Shown here piece by piece: positions 16,492-25,352 of a stretch of 64,000 bases of DNA. Location: contig DATKFW010000155.1 in assembly GCA_035511075.1 (NCBI GenBank), positions 1 to 64,000 on the forward strand, given 5' to 3'. Position 1 is the stretch's first letter, and each line of letters starts with the position of its first letter. The notes beneath the pieces were generated by a model. It did not search any database. It was not told the DNA's origin and saw only the letters and a list, made by a program, of their open reading frames with translations. The DNA is from DATAUD01 sp035511075. Lineage in GTDB: Bacteria; Verrucomicrobiota; Verrucomicrobiia; Limisphaerales; Palsa-1400. Position numbers and translations under genes: made by a program.

Positions 16492-18099
16492 CTAACTCGG
16501 GTGGACTATTTTGGGAAGTTCCTTCTTGAGAAGGGAAACGGCCTCCTCCCCGCTATCAGGGCCTTCGACCACCAACTCAATGACCTGCTGCCCCAGGTGC
16601 CGTTTACCGGCCAGGACCGCCTCCAGGCGGCTCGTTTCGGACCCATCTTCCAGCATCGGTTTCTCGTTGGGGGCGCGGTAGTCGGACCAAAGGCAGTAGA
16701 ACACGTGCAACAGGCGGTCGCCGCTCGCAAAGGTCTGGTGCCGAAACGTCATATTGACACCGTTTGCGTCCAAAGTCACCAGGCCCAAATTATCCACCAG
16801 CCTCGCTCCGGCCGCGGGAAAGCAAATATCCGGCCGGTGCCCCTTGGCAAGTTGCGCGGAATTTTTCCCCGCGTCCCAACGCAGGAAGAAAGCGCTCCAT
16901 TCATTGGCATCGCTGTCCTGCCAGGAAGCGGCCTGGCTGCTGGAACAGCGCAAAATCGCCAGGGACGTCTCCGGCAGCTCGGTTTTTTTGAACTGCGGTT
17001 CGCCGACAGGCCACGCCACCGTCCATCGCTTGTTCTCTATCAAGCTGCCTTCGTGTGTGCGATACCATATTTCAGTCGCCCCCTGCGCAACGCCGATCCA
17101 GGCAATAACGCCCAGGCCAACCCAGCGCGGGATCGTGGGAAAAACAAATGGCCTCGCCGCGCCCGAGACGGCAAGCTCTTCGCCTCGCGGCTTGATCAAA
17201 TAGGCAAACAGCATCAGGGAAGGAAGCACGATTGCCATGATCAAATTGCCGGCGGTGTTGTGCCAGGTTTGCATCTGCCGCATCCCGTGGCTGGCCGCGG
17301 CCCACACCAAAAACGTGGTGCGCGTAAGATTGGCCACAATCACAAGAAGCAGCGACCCCACCAGGAGACCGACTCGGCGGAACGCCGAAAATCGGTACAT
17401 CTCCCCCAGGAACAATGAAAGCATGAGCGCCGACTGAAGCGAACGCACCCCGCTGCAAGCCTCGTCAATGCCGACCATGCCCGCGCCAACCTCGACCAAA
17501 TTTCCATGCTGGACCGCCGGTATTCCCAGCCAATCGGCCAAGGCTACGGTCATGCCCGCCACAAACCGCATCAGCCCTTGAATGGCCGCCTGTTCCAACC
17601 CCATCGGCCACGGCACGGCAATAAGCATAAACGCAATCGCCGGCGCAAAAAATCGAACCCACCGCCATCCTCCCAGCCAATACAGAAAACAAAAGGTCAG
17701 CCCTAGCACCTGGAAACCGTGCAGCCAATAAACCATGCGCCACTCCGGATTGGCTTCCACCACCAACCGCAGCGGCAACAGAAACAGAAGAAGCACGACG
17801 AAACAAAACCCCATCAAACCCAGGCTTCGATTCGGCGAAGCGGACGGGCGCTCCGGCCAGCGGCGCCACACCAGCACGGCGCCCAGCAGCGGCACGACAT
17901 AGCCATAGCTGTATTGCGCGTTGATTTCCCATTCGCCGCGAAGCTCGTCAAAAAACAAGAGCCAACAAGCCCCCAGCGCCATCAACACCAGGCCCCGCCC
18001 GCTCCAAATCCGGTCCCACGAAAACAGCGCCGGCCTGGCCTTCCTGTCAAACACCGGCGCAGCCTGGGCGGTTGAAATCCGTTGTGAATTAGCAGGCAT
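16492..18099 (-). CDS. Exosortase with fused EpsI domain
   Basis: 535-residue protein: N-terminal exosortase domain (about 30-330) with eight or so membrane segments, carrying the catalytic Cys and Arg in EACSGVRSL, a second Arg in ANLTRTTFL and the His in TWHNTAG. A C-terminal EpsI-like periplasmic region contains the conserved GHRPDICFPAAG. Exosortases cleave and transfer proteins with a PEP-CTERM tail, usually in bacteria that make exopolysaccharide. Family members with a fused EpsI part are known in Verrucomicrobia and Proteobacteria. It lies 36 bp after the WecG-like gene; its one visible substrate is encoded at 13497. Confidence 0.92.
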   Translation of the reverse strand: MPANSQRISTAQAAPVFDRKARPALFSWDRIWSGRGLVLMALGACWLLFFDELRGEWEINAQYSYGYVVPLLGAVLVWRRWPERPSASPNRSLGLMGFCFVVLLLFLLPLRLVVEANPEWRMVYWLHGFQVLGLTFCFLYWLGGWRWVRFFAPAIAFMLIAVPWPMGLEQAAIQGLMRFVAGMTVALADWLGIPAVQHGNLVEVGAGMVGIDEACSGVRSLQSALMLSLFLGEMYRFSAFRRVGLLVGSLLLVIVANLTRTTFLVWAAASHGMRQMQTWHNTAGNLIMAIVLPSLMLFAYLIKPRGEELAVSGAARPFVFPTIPRWVGLGVIAWIGVAQGATEIWYRTHEGSLIENKRWTVAWPVGEPQFKKTELPETSLAILRCSSSQAASWQDSDANEWSAFFLRWDAGKNSAQLAKGHRPDICFPAAGARLVDNLGLVTLDANGVNMTFRHQTFASGDRLLHVFYCLWSDYRAPNEKPMLEDGSETSRLEAVLAGKRHLGQQVIELVVEGPDSGEEAVSLLKKELPKIVHPS

Positions 18100-18135
18100 G
18101 GTCAGTTGTCCAAGTCAATAACAATAATCGCGGAC

Positions 18136-18954
18136 TCAAAATTCCCCCCTCAAATCCGGCATCCGGTCGCGAAAACGCCAAAGCACCTGCGGCAGGCCCA
18201 GTGCCTTCGCATAGCGCGGCACGAACCGCCGCGGATTCGCGGCGCAACGGAAAAGCCACCCCAATGTCCATCGGTCCGCCCAATCCGGAATCCGCACCTG
18301 GTCTCCGCTCAAAAAGCCAATGGCCGCCCCGATGCAATGGATCGCGGGCTGGACCGTGCAGCGGCGTTTCAGGTGCAGGCCGAGCTTCTCCTGTACTCCG
18401 CCTCCCAGCCCAATAATGACGTGCCGGGGATTGCGTTCATTGATGACTTCCACCAGCGAATCATCCACCACCGCAGCTCCCGCGTATTTTGGAGCCACAT
18501 AGCAATCTTCCCGCCCAACCGCGTAACCTTTGGCCAGCAGCCAGTCGAGATTGCGTTGCAAAGACGCTTGCGAAGGCATGACCCAAAACGTCGCCCCCGG
18601 CTCCCGAAACTCCACACGGTCAAGTAGAAGTTTCAGATACTCCAATCCCGAAACCCGGCTAATCCGGTCCCACATCATGACGTTCCAGAGCAGAACCAAA
18701 AACCCGCTGTCTGTGACCGCAAGGTCCGCTTCCACTAACGCCTGGCGATACTCCCTGTCCCACTGCAATTCCATCAACGCCGGCGCCGCGGGCACCACCA
18801 CCAGACCCCCTCTCGCGCCGATCTCAACGGCCCTCCTCGCGTCGCCGATGAAAAATCGAAGCCCGAGTATTCGCCGGTAGGCGACATCATCGACAACCGA
18901 AAGCCGCGCGTGGTTCTCCAGGTCCTTCACCGATTGTTTTTGGTTGCGATTCAT
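18136..18954 (-). CDS. WecG/TagA/CpsF family glycosyltransferase
   Basis: 272-residue glycosyltransferase of family GT26. Typical signatures are ALVEADLAVTDSGFLVLLWNV, the GLGGGVQEK motif and the C-terminal QVRIPDWADRWTLGWLFRCAANPRRFVPRYAK segment. Relatives add N-acetylmannosaminuronic acid or N-acetylmannosamine to a lipid-linked sugar, so this enzyme probably extends the repeat unit; the sugar is not known. The ATG at 18954 overlaps the upstream acyltransferase stop as ATGA, which decides the start against a longer frame to 18996. Confidence 0.87.
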   Translation of the reverse strand: MNRNQKQSVKDLENHARLSVVDDVAYRRILGLRFFIGDARRAVEIGARGGLVVVPAAPALMELQWDREYRQALVEADLAVTDSGFLVLLWNVMMWDRISRVSGLEYLKLLLDRVEFREPGATFWVMPSQASLQRNLDWLLAKGYAVGREDCYVAPKYAGAAVVDDSLVEVINERNPRHVIIGLGGGVQEKLGLHLKRRCTVQPAIHCIGAAIGFLSGDQVRIPDWADRWTLGWLFRCAANPRRFVPRYAKALGLPQVLWRFRDRMPDLRGEF

Positions 18955-19532
18955 AGCCAACGATCTTTCAAGGGAACACAAGGATTGCCGCCGCACACTT
19001 TTTCCGCCGGCTGATCGCTGGTGACGACCGAACCCGCGGTGATGACAGACTCAAAACCAATCTCAATTCCCGGCGCGACGAACACTTGTGCGCCGATCCA
19101 GGCGCCGTCGCCAACCGTAATGGGCCGATTGCGATAGCGAAAATCCGGCTCGCGGTAGTCGTGGTTGCCCGCGCACAAATACGCCCGCTGCGAAAGGCAA
19201 CATTGAGCGCCGATGGTGACCGGCTCAAAATTCAAGATCCATACCTCCTCGCCGATCCAACTAAAATCTCCGATGGCCAGTTTCCACGGAAAAAGTATGT
19301 TGACGCGAGGCTTGATCACGACACCGCGCCCAATCCGCGCGCCAAAGAGCCGCAGCACGAAACATTTGAACCGTGACGGATACGGCCACGCCGTCAGAAA
19401 AAACACGCACTTGACCGCATACCACATCGACTCGACCACCGTCGAACGCCCACGGTCCAACCCCTTGCGGCGATCGAAGAGATCAAGCCGCACTCGCGTC
19501 ACCTCATCAGCAATTTGCCGCACAAGCTTCAA
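18951..19532 (-). CDS. WcaF-like hexapeptide acyltransferase
   Basis: 193-residue acyltransferase of the WcaF/NodL kind. A hydrophobic N-terminal stretch (MWYAVKCVFFLTAWPYPSRF) precedes left-handed beta-helix hexapeptide turns (IGRGVVIKPRVNI, IGDFSWIGEE, IGAQVFVAPG, IGFESVITAGSVVTSD). The catalytic His is likely in CAGNHDYREPDF. Such enzymes O-acetylate sugars of colanic-acid-like polymers. It overlaps the upstream glycosyltransferase by 26 bp and the downstream WecG-like gene by 4 bp, consistent with tight translational coupling. Confidence 0.88.
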   Translation of the reverse strand: MKLVRQIADEVTRVRLDLFDRRKGLDRGRSTVVESMWYAVKCVFFLTAWPYPSRFKCFVLRLFGARIGRGVVIKPRVNILFPWKLAIGDFSWIGEEVWILNFEPVTIGAQCCLSQRAYLCAGNHDYREPDFRYRNRPITVGDGAWIGAQVFVAPGIEIGFESVITAGSVVTSDQPAEKVCGGNPCVPLKDRWL

Positions 19533-20646
19533 GGATCGTTGTTGTAGTTTGTTCCCAGGAATAGGAACGTTGCACCAATTGACGCGCCACCCGGCCGCGT
19601 TGGGCCCGTTCGGCTTCCGACGCCTCTATCGCGACTCTTAATGCCTCCGCGACTGACTCCACAGTGGGTTCGCAATCCCATCCCGCGCCGGCGCGGTAAA
19701 TCTCCGGGCAATTGCAATTCCGCGTGGCCACCACGGGAACTTCACAGGCCATGGCCTCCAACAAACTCACCGGCAACCCCTCCGAGTAGGAAGTCAGCGC
19801 GAAAAGATCCGCCGAGTAAAGCAGGGCGATCTTGGCATTGCCGGTGACAGTCCCCGTGTACAAAACCTCACTCTCGATTCCCAGCGAACACGCCAGCTCC
19901 TGGACCCGCTTGAGATGGTTTTGTTCATCCGGTCCGGCAATGACCAATTCCCAGTCTTTTCGTCCGGGCCCCAGCCTCGCCCACGCGGGAAGTAGCAGGT
20001 CAAAACCCTTTTTGGGGTGAATGCGTCCGAGAAAAAGCAGTCTCTTTTTCGTCTTGGCCAAATTCCTGACCCGAGGCGTTTCCACCGGCGCCAGTGTGTT
20101 GGCCGGCCTGGGATAATCGCTTACATTCAGTCCATTCGGCGCGACCACGATCGCCGCCCGGGTGCCACAAGCCCGAATCTGATCCGCCTCCGTCCCCGTC
20201 AACGCGCGCCAAAGTCGGACATGGCCAATATTGGCATCCTCGAAGACGCGGTGGACCAGGTACTTTTTCCAGCGGGAACGCGCCAGGATATACGGCTCGA
20301 AAAAACCGTGAACATGATAGACCAGCAATTTGCCCTGGCGCCGCGCCTCGCGTCCAAAGATGTAATTAGTGCCCGCGTAAAGCCCGTGACCGTGAAGCAC
20401 GTGGGCTTCCCGCACCAGGGCCCCTGCCTGCCGCCGCATCGTCGGCGAGTAATAAAGGAAACCGGGTTTGAGACGGCGAAACTCGAATGTCTCGGCTTCG
20501 GATTTTTCGGGCGTGTCCCCACACGTCGCGCACAACGCCGAATCCACTCCCCGCGCGAGCATTTGCCGATGCAACGCCGCGGCGCTGGCGCCCAGGCCCC
20601 CGCCCTGCAGTGGTTCGAGCGATTGCGTAAAGTGCAGGTGTTTCAT
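19507..20646 (-). CDS. GT4 glycosyltransferase
   Basis: 379-residue GT-B fold enzyme. The N-terminal half contains the GxG-like entry HFTQSLEPLQGGGLGASAAA and HGHGLY; the C-terminal half has LLFLGRIHPKKGFDLLLPAW and the nucleotide-sugar motif SYSEGLPVSLLEAMACEVPVV, with the E-x7-E pair. Retaining mechanism is expected from the family. Donor and acceptor are unknown. It overlaps the next upstream gene by 4 bp (ATGA) and is one of several GT4 enzymes that probably build the repeat unit sequentially. Confidence 0.9.
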   Translation of the reverse strand: MKHLHFTQSLEPLQGGGLGASAAALHRQMLARGVDSALCATCGDTPEKSEAETFEFRRLKPGFLYYSPTMRRQAGALVREAHVLHGHGLYAGTNYIFGREARRQGKLLVYHVHGFFEPYILARSRWKKYLVHRVFEDANIGHVRLWRALTGTEADQIRACGTRAAIVVAPNGLNVSDYPRPANTLAPVETPRVRNLAKTKKRLLFLGRIHPKKGFDLLLPAWARLGPGRKDWELVIAGPDEQNHLKRVQELACSLGIESEVLYTGTVTGNAKIALLYSADLFALTSYSEGLPVSLLEAMACEVPVVATRNCNCPEIYRAGAGWDCEPTVESVAEALRVAIEASEAERAQRGRVARQLVQRSYSWEQTTTTILEACAANC

Positions 20647-21953
20647 CGTATCAGCCCGGAACCGGCCCCGACCGGCTCCCGGGCGGATGACGCATCGACC
20701 TGTGGATACACCGCTTCACCATTGGCGGCGCGCGCGGCCATCAGGGCGTTTCGGGCAAAAACATCACAGGAAAAATTCCCGACCACAGCGCGGCTGGCGT
20801 TTCCCATGCCCTCGCGGAGGGCCGTGTCCGATGCCAGGGCGATCAGTGCTCGCGCCAGCGAATCCGGAGATTCGGGATCGAACACAAATCCATTTTGGCG
20901 GATTCCGATATCTGGCAATCGCCCATGCGTGCCGGGAGGCAACAAATCCTCCGCGCAACCCGCTGTCCGGCTGACGACCACCGGTAAGCCGCACGCCATC
21001 GCTTCATTGACCACCAATCCCCACTCCTCCCACAGACTCGGCAAAACAAATGCGTCGGCCAGCGCGTAAAACACCGGGTTTTCTTCTATCTGGCGAAATC
21101 CGTAGAAGTGGACCCCGGGCGGCGCATCGTCGGTGCGATTGGCCCCGCTATCCGCCTTCGTTTCCCCGGCTTCAGCCTTTTCGTAAACTGGCAGGCGGAG
21201 TTCCCGGCAGAGCGAGCGCAATTTCAAATCCTCTTCGCCCGAACCAACCAAGACCAGGTGCGTCTGACAATCCCGGCTCGAATCCAGCACCCTTCGATAA
21301 GCGTGAATCAACGCGGTAAGGTTCTTCTTGGGCACGAAGCGCCCCAGGCTCAGGAAATAATGCGGGGGCAGCCCATACTTCGTTCTCGTCTCCGGGCCGG
21401 CGTTTCGGACCTCCTTTGCCCACGATGCATAGTAGTCATTATCCACTGCGTCATAGCCGGTGAATATCTTGTGTTCAGGCAAGCCCAGTGAAGAAAAGTA
21501 ACGCCGCTGCGGCGCGCCCGCGACAAACCCCGCATGAAATCCGGCCACGACTTGTCGCTTGAACGCAGCCTTTAATCCACGGGCGCGCGCCGTGCCGGCG
21601 TGAGTGTCGTTCATCATGACCACCCGGCCGCCGAATGCCCGCATCGCGCCGTTCAAGGCGAGTGACCAGTGATCGTAGGAAGGCAGCAAGGCCACGTCTG
21701 GCCGGACCTTCCACGGTATCGCAAGCAATCTGACCACTCTGCGAAGCGGAAATCTGGTCTCGTCCGCGCCAAGATCAAAATGAATCACCTTTTCCGGCAG
21801 GCTCTCGGAGCGCCACTGATAATCTCTGCTTCCAGAAAAAAGCGAGATTCCCGTCGCTTCATGCCCTTGCTCTTCGGCGTGATCGCGAAACGCCTCGAAA
21901 CGACGGCAGTGATACGGCCCCCACAATCCCCAGACTATCATAATCCGCGCCAT
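20643..21953 (-). CDS. GT4 glycosyltransferase
   Basis: 436-residue GT-B glycosyltransferase. Key stretches: YFLSLGRFVPKKNLTALIHA at the start of the C-terminal half, and VLPSLWEEWGLVVNEAMACG with the E-x7-E pair in the donor site. N-terminal part WGLWGPYHCRRFEAFRDHA is the acceptor-side fold. It ends by overlapping the downstream GT by 4 bp and begins 34 bp after the GT encoded at 21988. Donor sugar cannot be predicted. Confidence 0.9.
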   Translation of the reverse strand: MARIMIVWGLWGPYHCRRFEAFRDHAEEQGHEATGISLFSGSRDYQWRSESLPEKVIHFDLGADETRFPLRRVVRLLAIPWKVRPDVALLPSYDHWSLALNGAMRAFGGRVVMMNDTHAGTARARGLKAAFKRQVVAGFHAGFVAGAPQRRYFSSLGLPEHKIFTGYDAVDNDYYASWAKEVRNAGPETRTKYGLPPHYFLSLGRFVPKKNLTALIHAYRRVLDSSRDCQTHLVLVGSGEEDLKLRSLCRELRLPVYEKAEAGETKADSGANRTDDAPPGVHFYGFRQIEENPVFYALADAFVLPSLWEEWGLVVNEAMACGLPVVVSRTAGCAEDLLPPGTHGRLPDIGIRQNGFVFDPESPDSLARALIALASDTALREGMGNASRAVVGNFSCDVFARNALMAARAANGEAVYPQVDASSAREPVGAGSGLIR

Positions 21954-21987
21954 GTTTGTTATCGCCAGGTAAACCGCTGCTCTCTCA

Positions 21988-23148
21988 TCAACTGTTCAGC
22001 GCGGAACCGAAATACTGCTCGTAGAATCTGAGCGCGGCCTTGTTGCTGAATTCCTGTTCAAGCATTTCGATTGCCCCCCTCCTCACTCTGAGGGCCAGCG
22101 CCGCATCCTCCGCGAGTCGCGCGACAAACTCCGCCAGCTTTTCCGGATCATGTTGCGTCAGCAGGAATCCCGTCTGCCCGTCTTTGAGGAATTCGGAGAG
22201 TCCGCCATAGCGGCACGACGCCACGCAAAGGCACCCGTAACTCGCCGCCTCCGGTGGAGTGCAGCCAAAGGAGTCAAAATCCGTATTGAACAACAGGACG
22301 TCCCACGCGCGATAATAAGGGGACATATCCTGGACCCATCCCCGGAAATGCACTTTGTCGGCAATCCCCAATTCAGCAGCCAGTTTCCGCAAATTGCCTT
22401 CCTCGGGGCCGCCGCCACAGATATAAAACCTGGCCGTGGGAAACCGCCGCGATACTTGTTGGGCGGTCCTCAAAAAAACGTCAAACCGTTTGCGCTTAAT
22501 CAGCCAGCCTCCGTTGCCAACGAGCAGCGCGTCCTGCGGCATTTGGAGCGCCGTCCGCGCCGCCCTTTTGTCGCAAAGCCTTTGCTCCTCGGTCGAATAA
22601 AAAATGTCGAATCCATTGTGGACGACGTGTGTCTTTGGCTTCAACCAGGGGGCAATTCTCAATGCCTCATCGCGGGTGAATTCAGTCGGATACGTAATGG
22701 CATCCAGGCCGGACCCAAACGCGAGATAGAACGCGGTCCATTTCAGGCGCGAAGTCTTTGTCTCGAAGTGGTGATAGTGGTTGCTCAGCAAGGTCCTTCG
22801 TCCAGTCAATCGGGCGGCGGCAAGACAACTCGCGCACGTTCCGATGACCCACGCAGCTTGACACTCTTTTCCTAATCTCCGGGCGCTCGCTCCCAGCGGC
22901 GGAAAGGAGCGCCAGCCAAATTTGCCGCGATAACTAAACGCCTCCGCCGAAGGATCGGCCTTCAGAACCCGCGCTTTGCCCGGTCCCCACGGGCGTGGCG
23001 TGACGACCCGCAAGTCGAAGCCCCGGGGCCGAAGTTGGTCAAAGAGTGAATAAGCAACCTTTTCCATTCCGCCCAGGTTGGTGCATTGCAGGAAAGCCGC
23101 GACGGAACCCACAGAGGTGAGTGATTGGACCTTTTGAACGGTTTGCAT
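21988..23148 (-). CDS. GT4 glycosyltransferase
   Basis: 386-residue GT-B enzyme of family 4. The N-terminal part has NLGGMEKVAYSLFDQLRPRG, the glycine-rich acceptor loop; the C-terminal half has VGNGGWLIKRKRFDVFLRTA and FNTDFDSFGCTPPEAASYGC, a donor-site motif with a Glu-to-Asp-like variation (FDSFGCTPPEA in place of the common E-x7-E). The enzyme should still be functional, since the second Glu is kept. Located 33 bp downstream of a methyltransferase gene in the same direction. Confidence 0.87.
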   Translation of the reverse strand: MQTVQKVQSLTSVGSVAAFLQCTNLGGMEKVAYSLFDQLRPRGFDLRVVTPRPWGPGKARVLKADPSAEAFSYRGKFGWRSFPPLGASARRLGKECQAAWVIGTCASCLAAARLTGRRTLLSNHYHHFETKTSRLKWTAFYLAFGSGLDAITYPTEFTRDEALRIAPWLKPKTHVVHNGFDIFYSTEEQRLCDKRAARTALQMPQDALLVGNGGWLIKRKRFDVFLRTAQQVSRRFPTARFYICGGGPEEGNLRKLAAELGIADKVHFRGWVQDMSPYYRAWDVLLFNTDFDSFGCTPPEAASYGCLCVASCRYGGLSEFLKDGQTGFLLTQHDPEKLAEFVARLAEDAALALRVRRGAIEMLEQEFSNKAALRFYEQYFGSALNS

Positions 23149-23181
23149 TCTTTGATTCGTTCGCGCAGCTTGCGCGCCAAC

Positions 23182-23916
23182 TCAGGCCGACCACCGGGCA
23201 AAATCGTTTCGGCGCCACAGGCCCAGCTCCCTGACAAAATTAGGATCGTCCTTTTGTTTTTGAAACAAGTCTTCCGGAATCACAGTCACCGGTTTCGGCA
23301 GTGAGAATGGCGGCAACTGGAGGCTGATGGCTCGAAAGTCTCCCGTGACGATGTCTATATTCCGCGTGATCAACGGGTAATTCGTCGTAAGCACGTACGG
23401 TATCTCCGAATTGGCGATGTTCCCAAATACCAAATGCACTTCCCGAAAAGATAAGTGGATGAGACAATCCCGGCACAATAGCAGGTCCGCTGTTGGGAGC
23501 CGGTCTTTCATCAGGTCCAAAACGCAAAACCGCCGATTGTCGGACCCGAACGCGTCGTTATTATGCTTGACCAATTCGGAAACAATGTCCCCGCCGATGT
23601 AAGGCCGCCCGCCCAGTTCGACCAGCTTCATCCAACTGAAATCTCCGCAAGGCGCATCGAGCAAACTGCCTATTGAATACGCTTCCAGCAGCCGCGGCAA
23701 TTCAGCGCGCAACGACTTGGTCTGTTCCAGGTCTGATCCCATCCCGGACGCGGACACTCCTCCCCAACTGCGATTACGGTAGATATCGGCAAAGATGCCG
23801 GCTGCCGGAACATTTACGAATCGCCTGGTGCGCAATCTCGATCGCAGCCTGAACGCCGGGTGGAAAAGAAAGTCCGGGCAGACTCGCTTCACTAGCTGTT
23901 TAAAACGGCCATTCAT
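23182..23916 (-). CDS. Class I SAM-dependent methyltransferase
   Basis: 244-residue methyltransferase. The SAM-binding motif I is SLLDAPCGDFSWMKLV, motif II is the acidic YIGGDIVSELV, and motif IV-like LLLCRDCLIHLS follows. Family members with the APCGD motif methylate sugars or small molecules in surface-polysaccharide clusters. The ATG at 23916 is chosen because it lies 8 bp after the stop of the polymerase gene; a longer frame to 24150 would overlap it heavily. No strong ribosome site is seen. Likely O-methylates a sugar of the repeat unit. Confidence 0.8.
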   Translation of the reverse strand: MNGRFKQLVKRVCPDFLFHPAFRLRSRLRTRRFVNVPAAGIFADIYRNRSWGGVSASGMGSDLEQTKSLRAELPRLLEAYSIGSLLDAPCGDFSWMKLVELGGRPYIGGDIVSELVKHNNDAFGSDNRRFCVLDLMKDRLPTADLLLCRDCLIHLSFREVHLVFGNIANSEIPYVLTTNYPLITRNIDIVTGDFRAISLQLPPFSLPKPVTVIPEDLFQKQKDDPNFVRELGLWRRNDFARWSA

Positions 23917-23924
23917 GCGGGAGT

Positions 23925-25352
23925 TCAGGTCGTGTGGCCTGACGGCACATCCCGTGTTGAGCCGCGTGGGCTGGAGGAACCGGCGATTCCGGCCTGGAGA
24001 ATGCGCAATTGGTCGCCGGTTCGAAATGTAATCGTGCTGCCCGGCACCGGCCGTCCCCCAAGCATCCAGGTCAACCCCACCCAGATCAAGAAGGGCAACC
24101 ATGTCCACATCAGAAATTTGAAAATCGAAATACCTCCGTCTCGATACCATTGCGGCAGCATCGCCAGGCCGGAAACATAGAACAGAACACCAACGGGGTT
24201 ATCGCAATTTTTCCAAAACCAGCGATGACACTTGCCAAGTATCCATCCGACAATGGACAAGGTAATAACCACGCCCACCCATCCGCCGCTGATCCAGCCA
24301 TCGCCCGGCAGGCTCACTGTCAAGCCGACGAAGTTACCGTAAGCTGTCAGATCGATCGTCCGGACTGGAGCTCCCAGCGGTTTTCCACTCCACAGGATAC
24401 GCGGAATCGGCTCGGTAAAAAGTTGAAGATACTGCAAGCCATACGTGTAGGCATCCGTTCGTTTGGGCACCACCCCCACGATATAACACAAGTAATCAAA
24501 ATTGGCGAAATCCTGCGTGTCATACCGCAAATTCCTCCGCTCTTCCTCCGTCATTCCCGGCCGAATCCCCTCCCTCTCGTAAGAACGCTCCCCCGTGACA
24601 AGTTGCTTCAAGACATCCCGATTGTGCCCAAGAATATTGAACAGAATCAGCACCGGAACCGCGAGCAGGATCGACCACATTGGCAACCAGCGCCGCCGCT
24701 GCCGCCAACAATACGCGAAGATCACCATCAATAAAAACAACACTATCGTCCAACGCGACCACCCGGTCCACGACCGAAACGCGACATAGATCAAAATGAG
24801 AGGCAGATTGAGCCAATGAAACCGGGTCACCAAAAGCCACGCGCACAGCAGCGGCGCTATCATGAATTGGGCATCGTTAAGATACCCTGTCGAATGGCTC
24901 ATGATGAACACCCCGTTGGAGGCGCGTTCTCCGGCGGTCTCCGCCCCGCCGCGCGTTGTATAGATGGAGATGGCCAGGTAGGGCAGCAAAATCAGGGTCG
25001 TCCATATTAACGCCTGCCGTTGGAGCGGGGTAAAAGACGGCGGCGGTTTCGCCGGGAACCCCACCTGGGATCGTCCAAAGTAAAGGCAGGCTCCCACTAG
25101 AGAAACCATCGCCACTGAACTTACGCCCAGTGCCAGAATGAAATCCTCCTCTTCCGGCTTGAATACCATGTATTCCCAGACTGAAGTAAATCCCATGAAG
25201 TGAACCAGGAGCGGCCTCGCCACGAACACCAGTCCGTGAAATCCCAGGTAAAGGCCCGCTGGATGAAATACCGATGCTTGACCGCTGCCGAGAAATATCC
25301 CCAGTACAGTCAACCACACCAACACCTGCAGAAGGAGCGCCGCTTCAATCAC
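23925..25352 (-). CDS. Wzy-like O-antigen polymerase, putative
   Basis: About 475 residues with ten or more hydrophobic segments (for example VIEAALLLQVLVWLTVLGIF, ALIWTTLILLPYLAISIYTT, WTIVLFLLMVIFAYCW, WVGVVITLSIVGWILG) and a long loop between the last few, the outline of O-antigen polymerases. These proteins have little sequence conservation, so the call rests on topology and context. GTG at 25352 overlaps the stop of the upstream GT by 8 bp and is the preferred start; ATG at 25442 would overlap by about 100 bp. It would polymerise lipid-linked repeat units in the periplasm. Confidence 0.7.
   Translation of the reverse strand: MIEAALLLQVLVWLTVLGIFLGSGQASVFHPAGLYLGFHGLVFVARPLLVHFMGFTSVWEYMVFKPEEEDFILALGVSSVAMVSLVGACLYFGRSQVGFPAKPPPSFTPLQRQALIWTTLILLPYLAISIYTTRGGAETAGERASNGVFIMSHSTGYLNDAQFMIAPLLCAWLLVTRFHWLNLPLILIYVAFRSWTGWSRWTIVLFLLMVIFAYCWRQRRRWLPMWSILLAVPVLILFNILGHNRDVLKQLVTGERSYEREGIRPGMTEEERRNLRYDTQDFANFDYLCYIVGVVPKRTDAYTYGLQYLQLFTEPIPRILWSGKPLGAPVRTIDLTAYGNFVGLTVSLPGDGWISGGWVGVVITLSIVGWILGKCHRWFWKNCDNPVGVLFYVSGLAMLPQWYRDGGISIFKFLMWTWLPFLIWVGLTWMLGGRPVPGSTITFRTGDQLRILQAGIAGSSSPRGSTRDVPSGHTT

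Noticed and set aside
16408..17418. Plus-strand frame of 336 codons
   Set aside because: Antisense to the exosortase gene; its basic composition is the expected shadow of a GC-rich gene.
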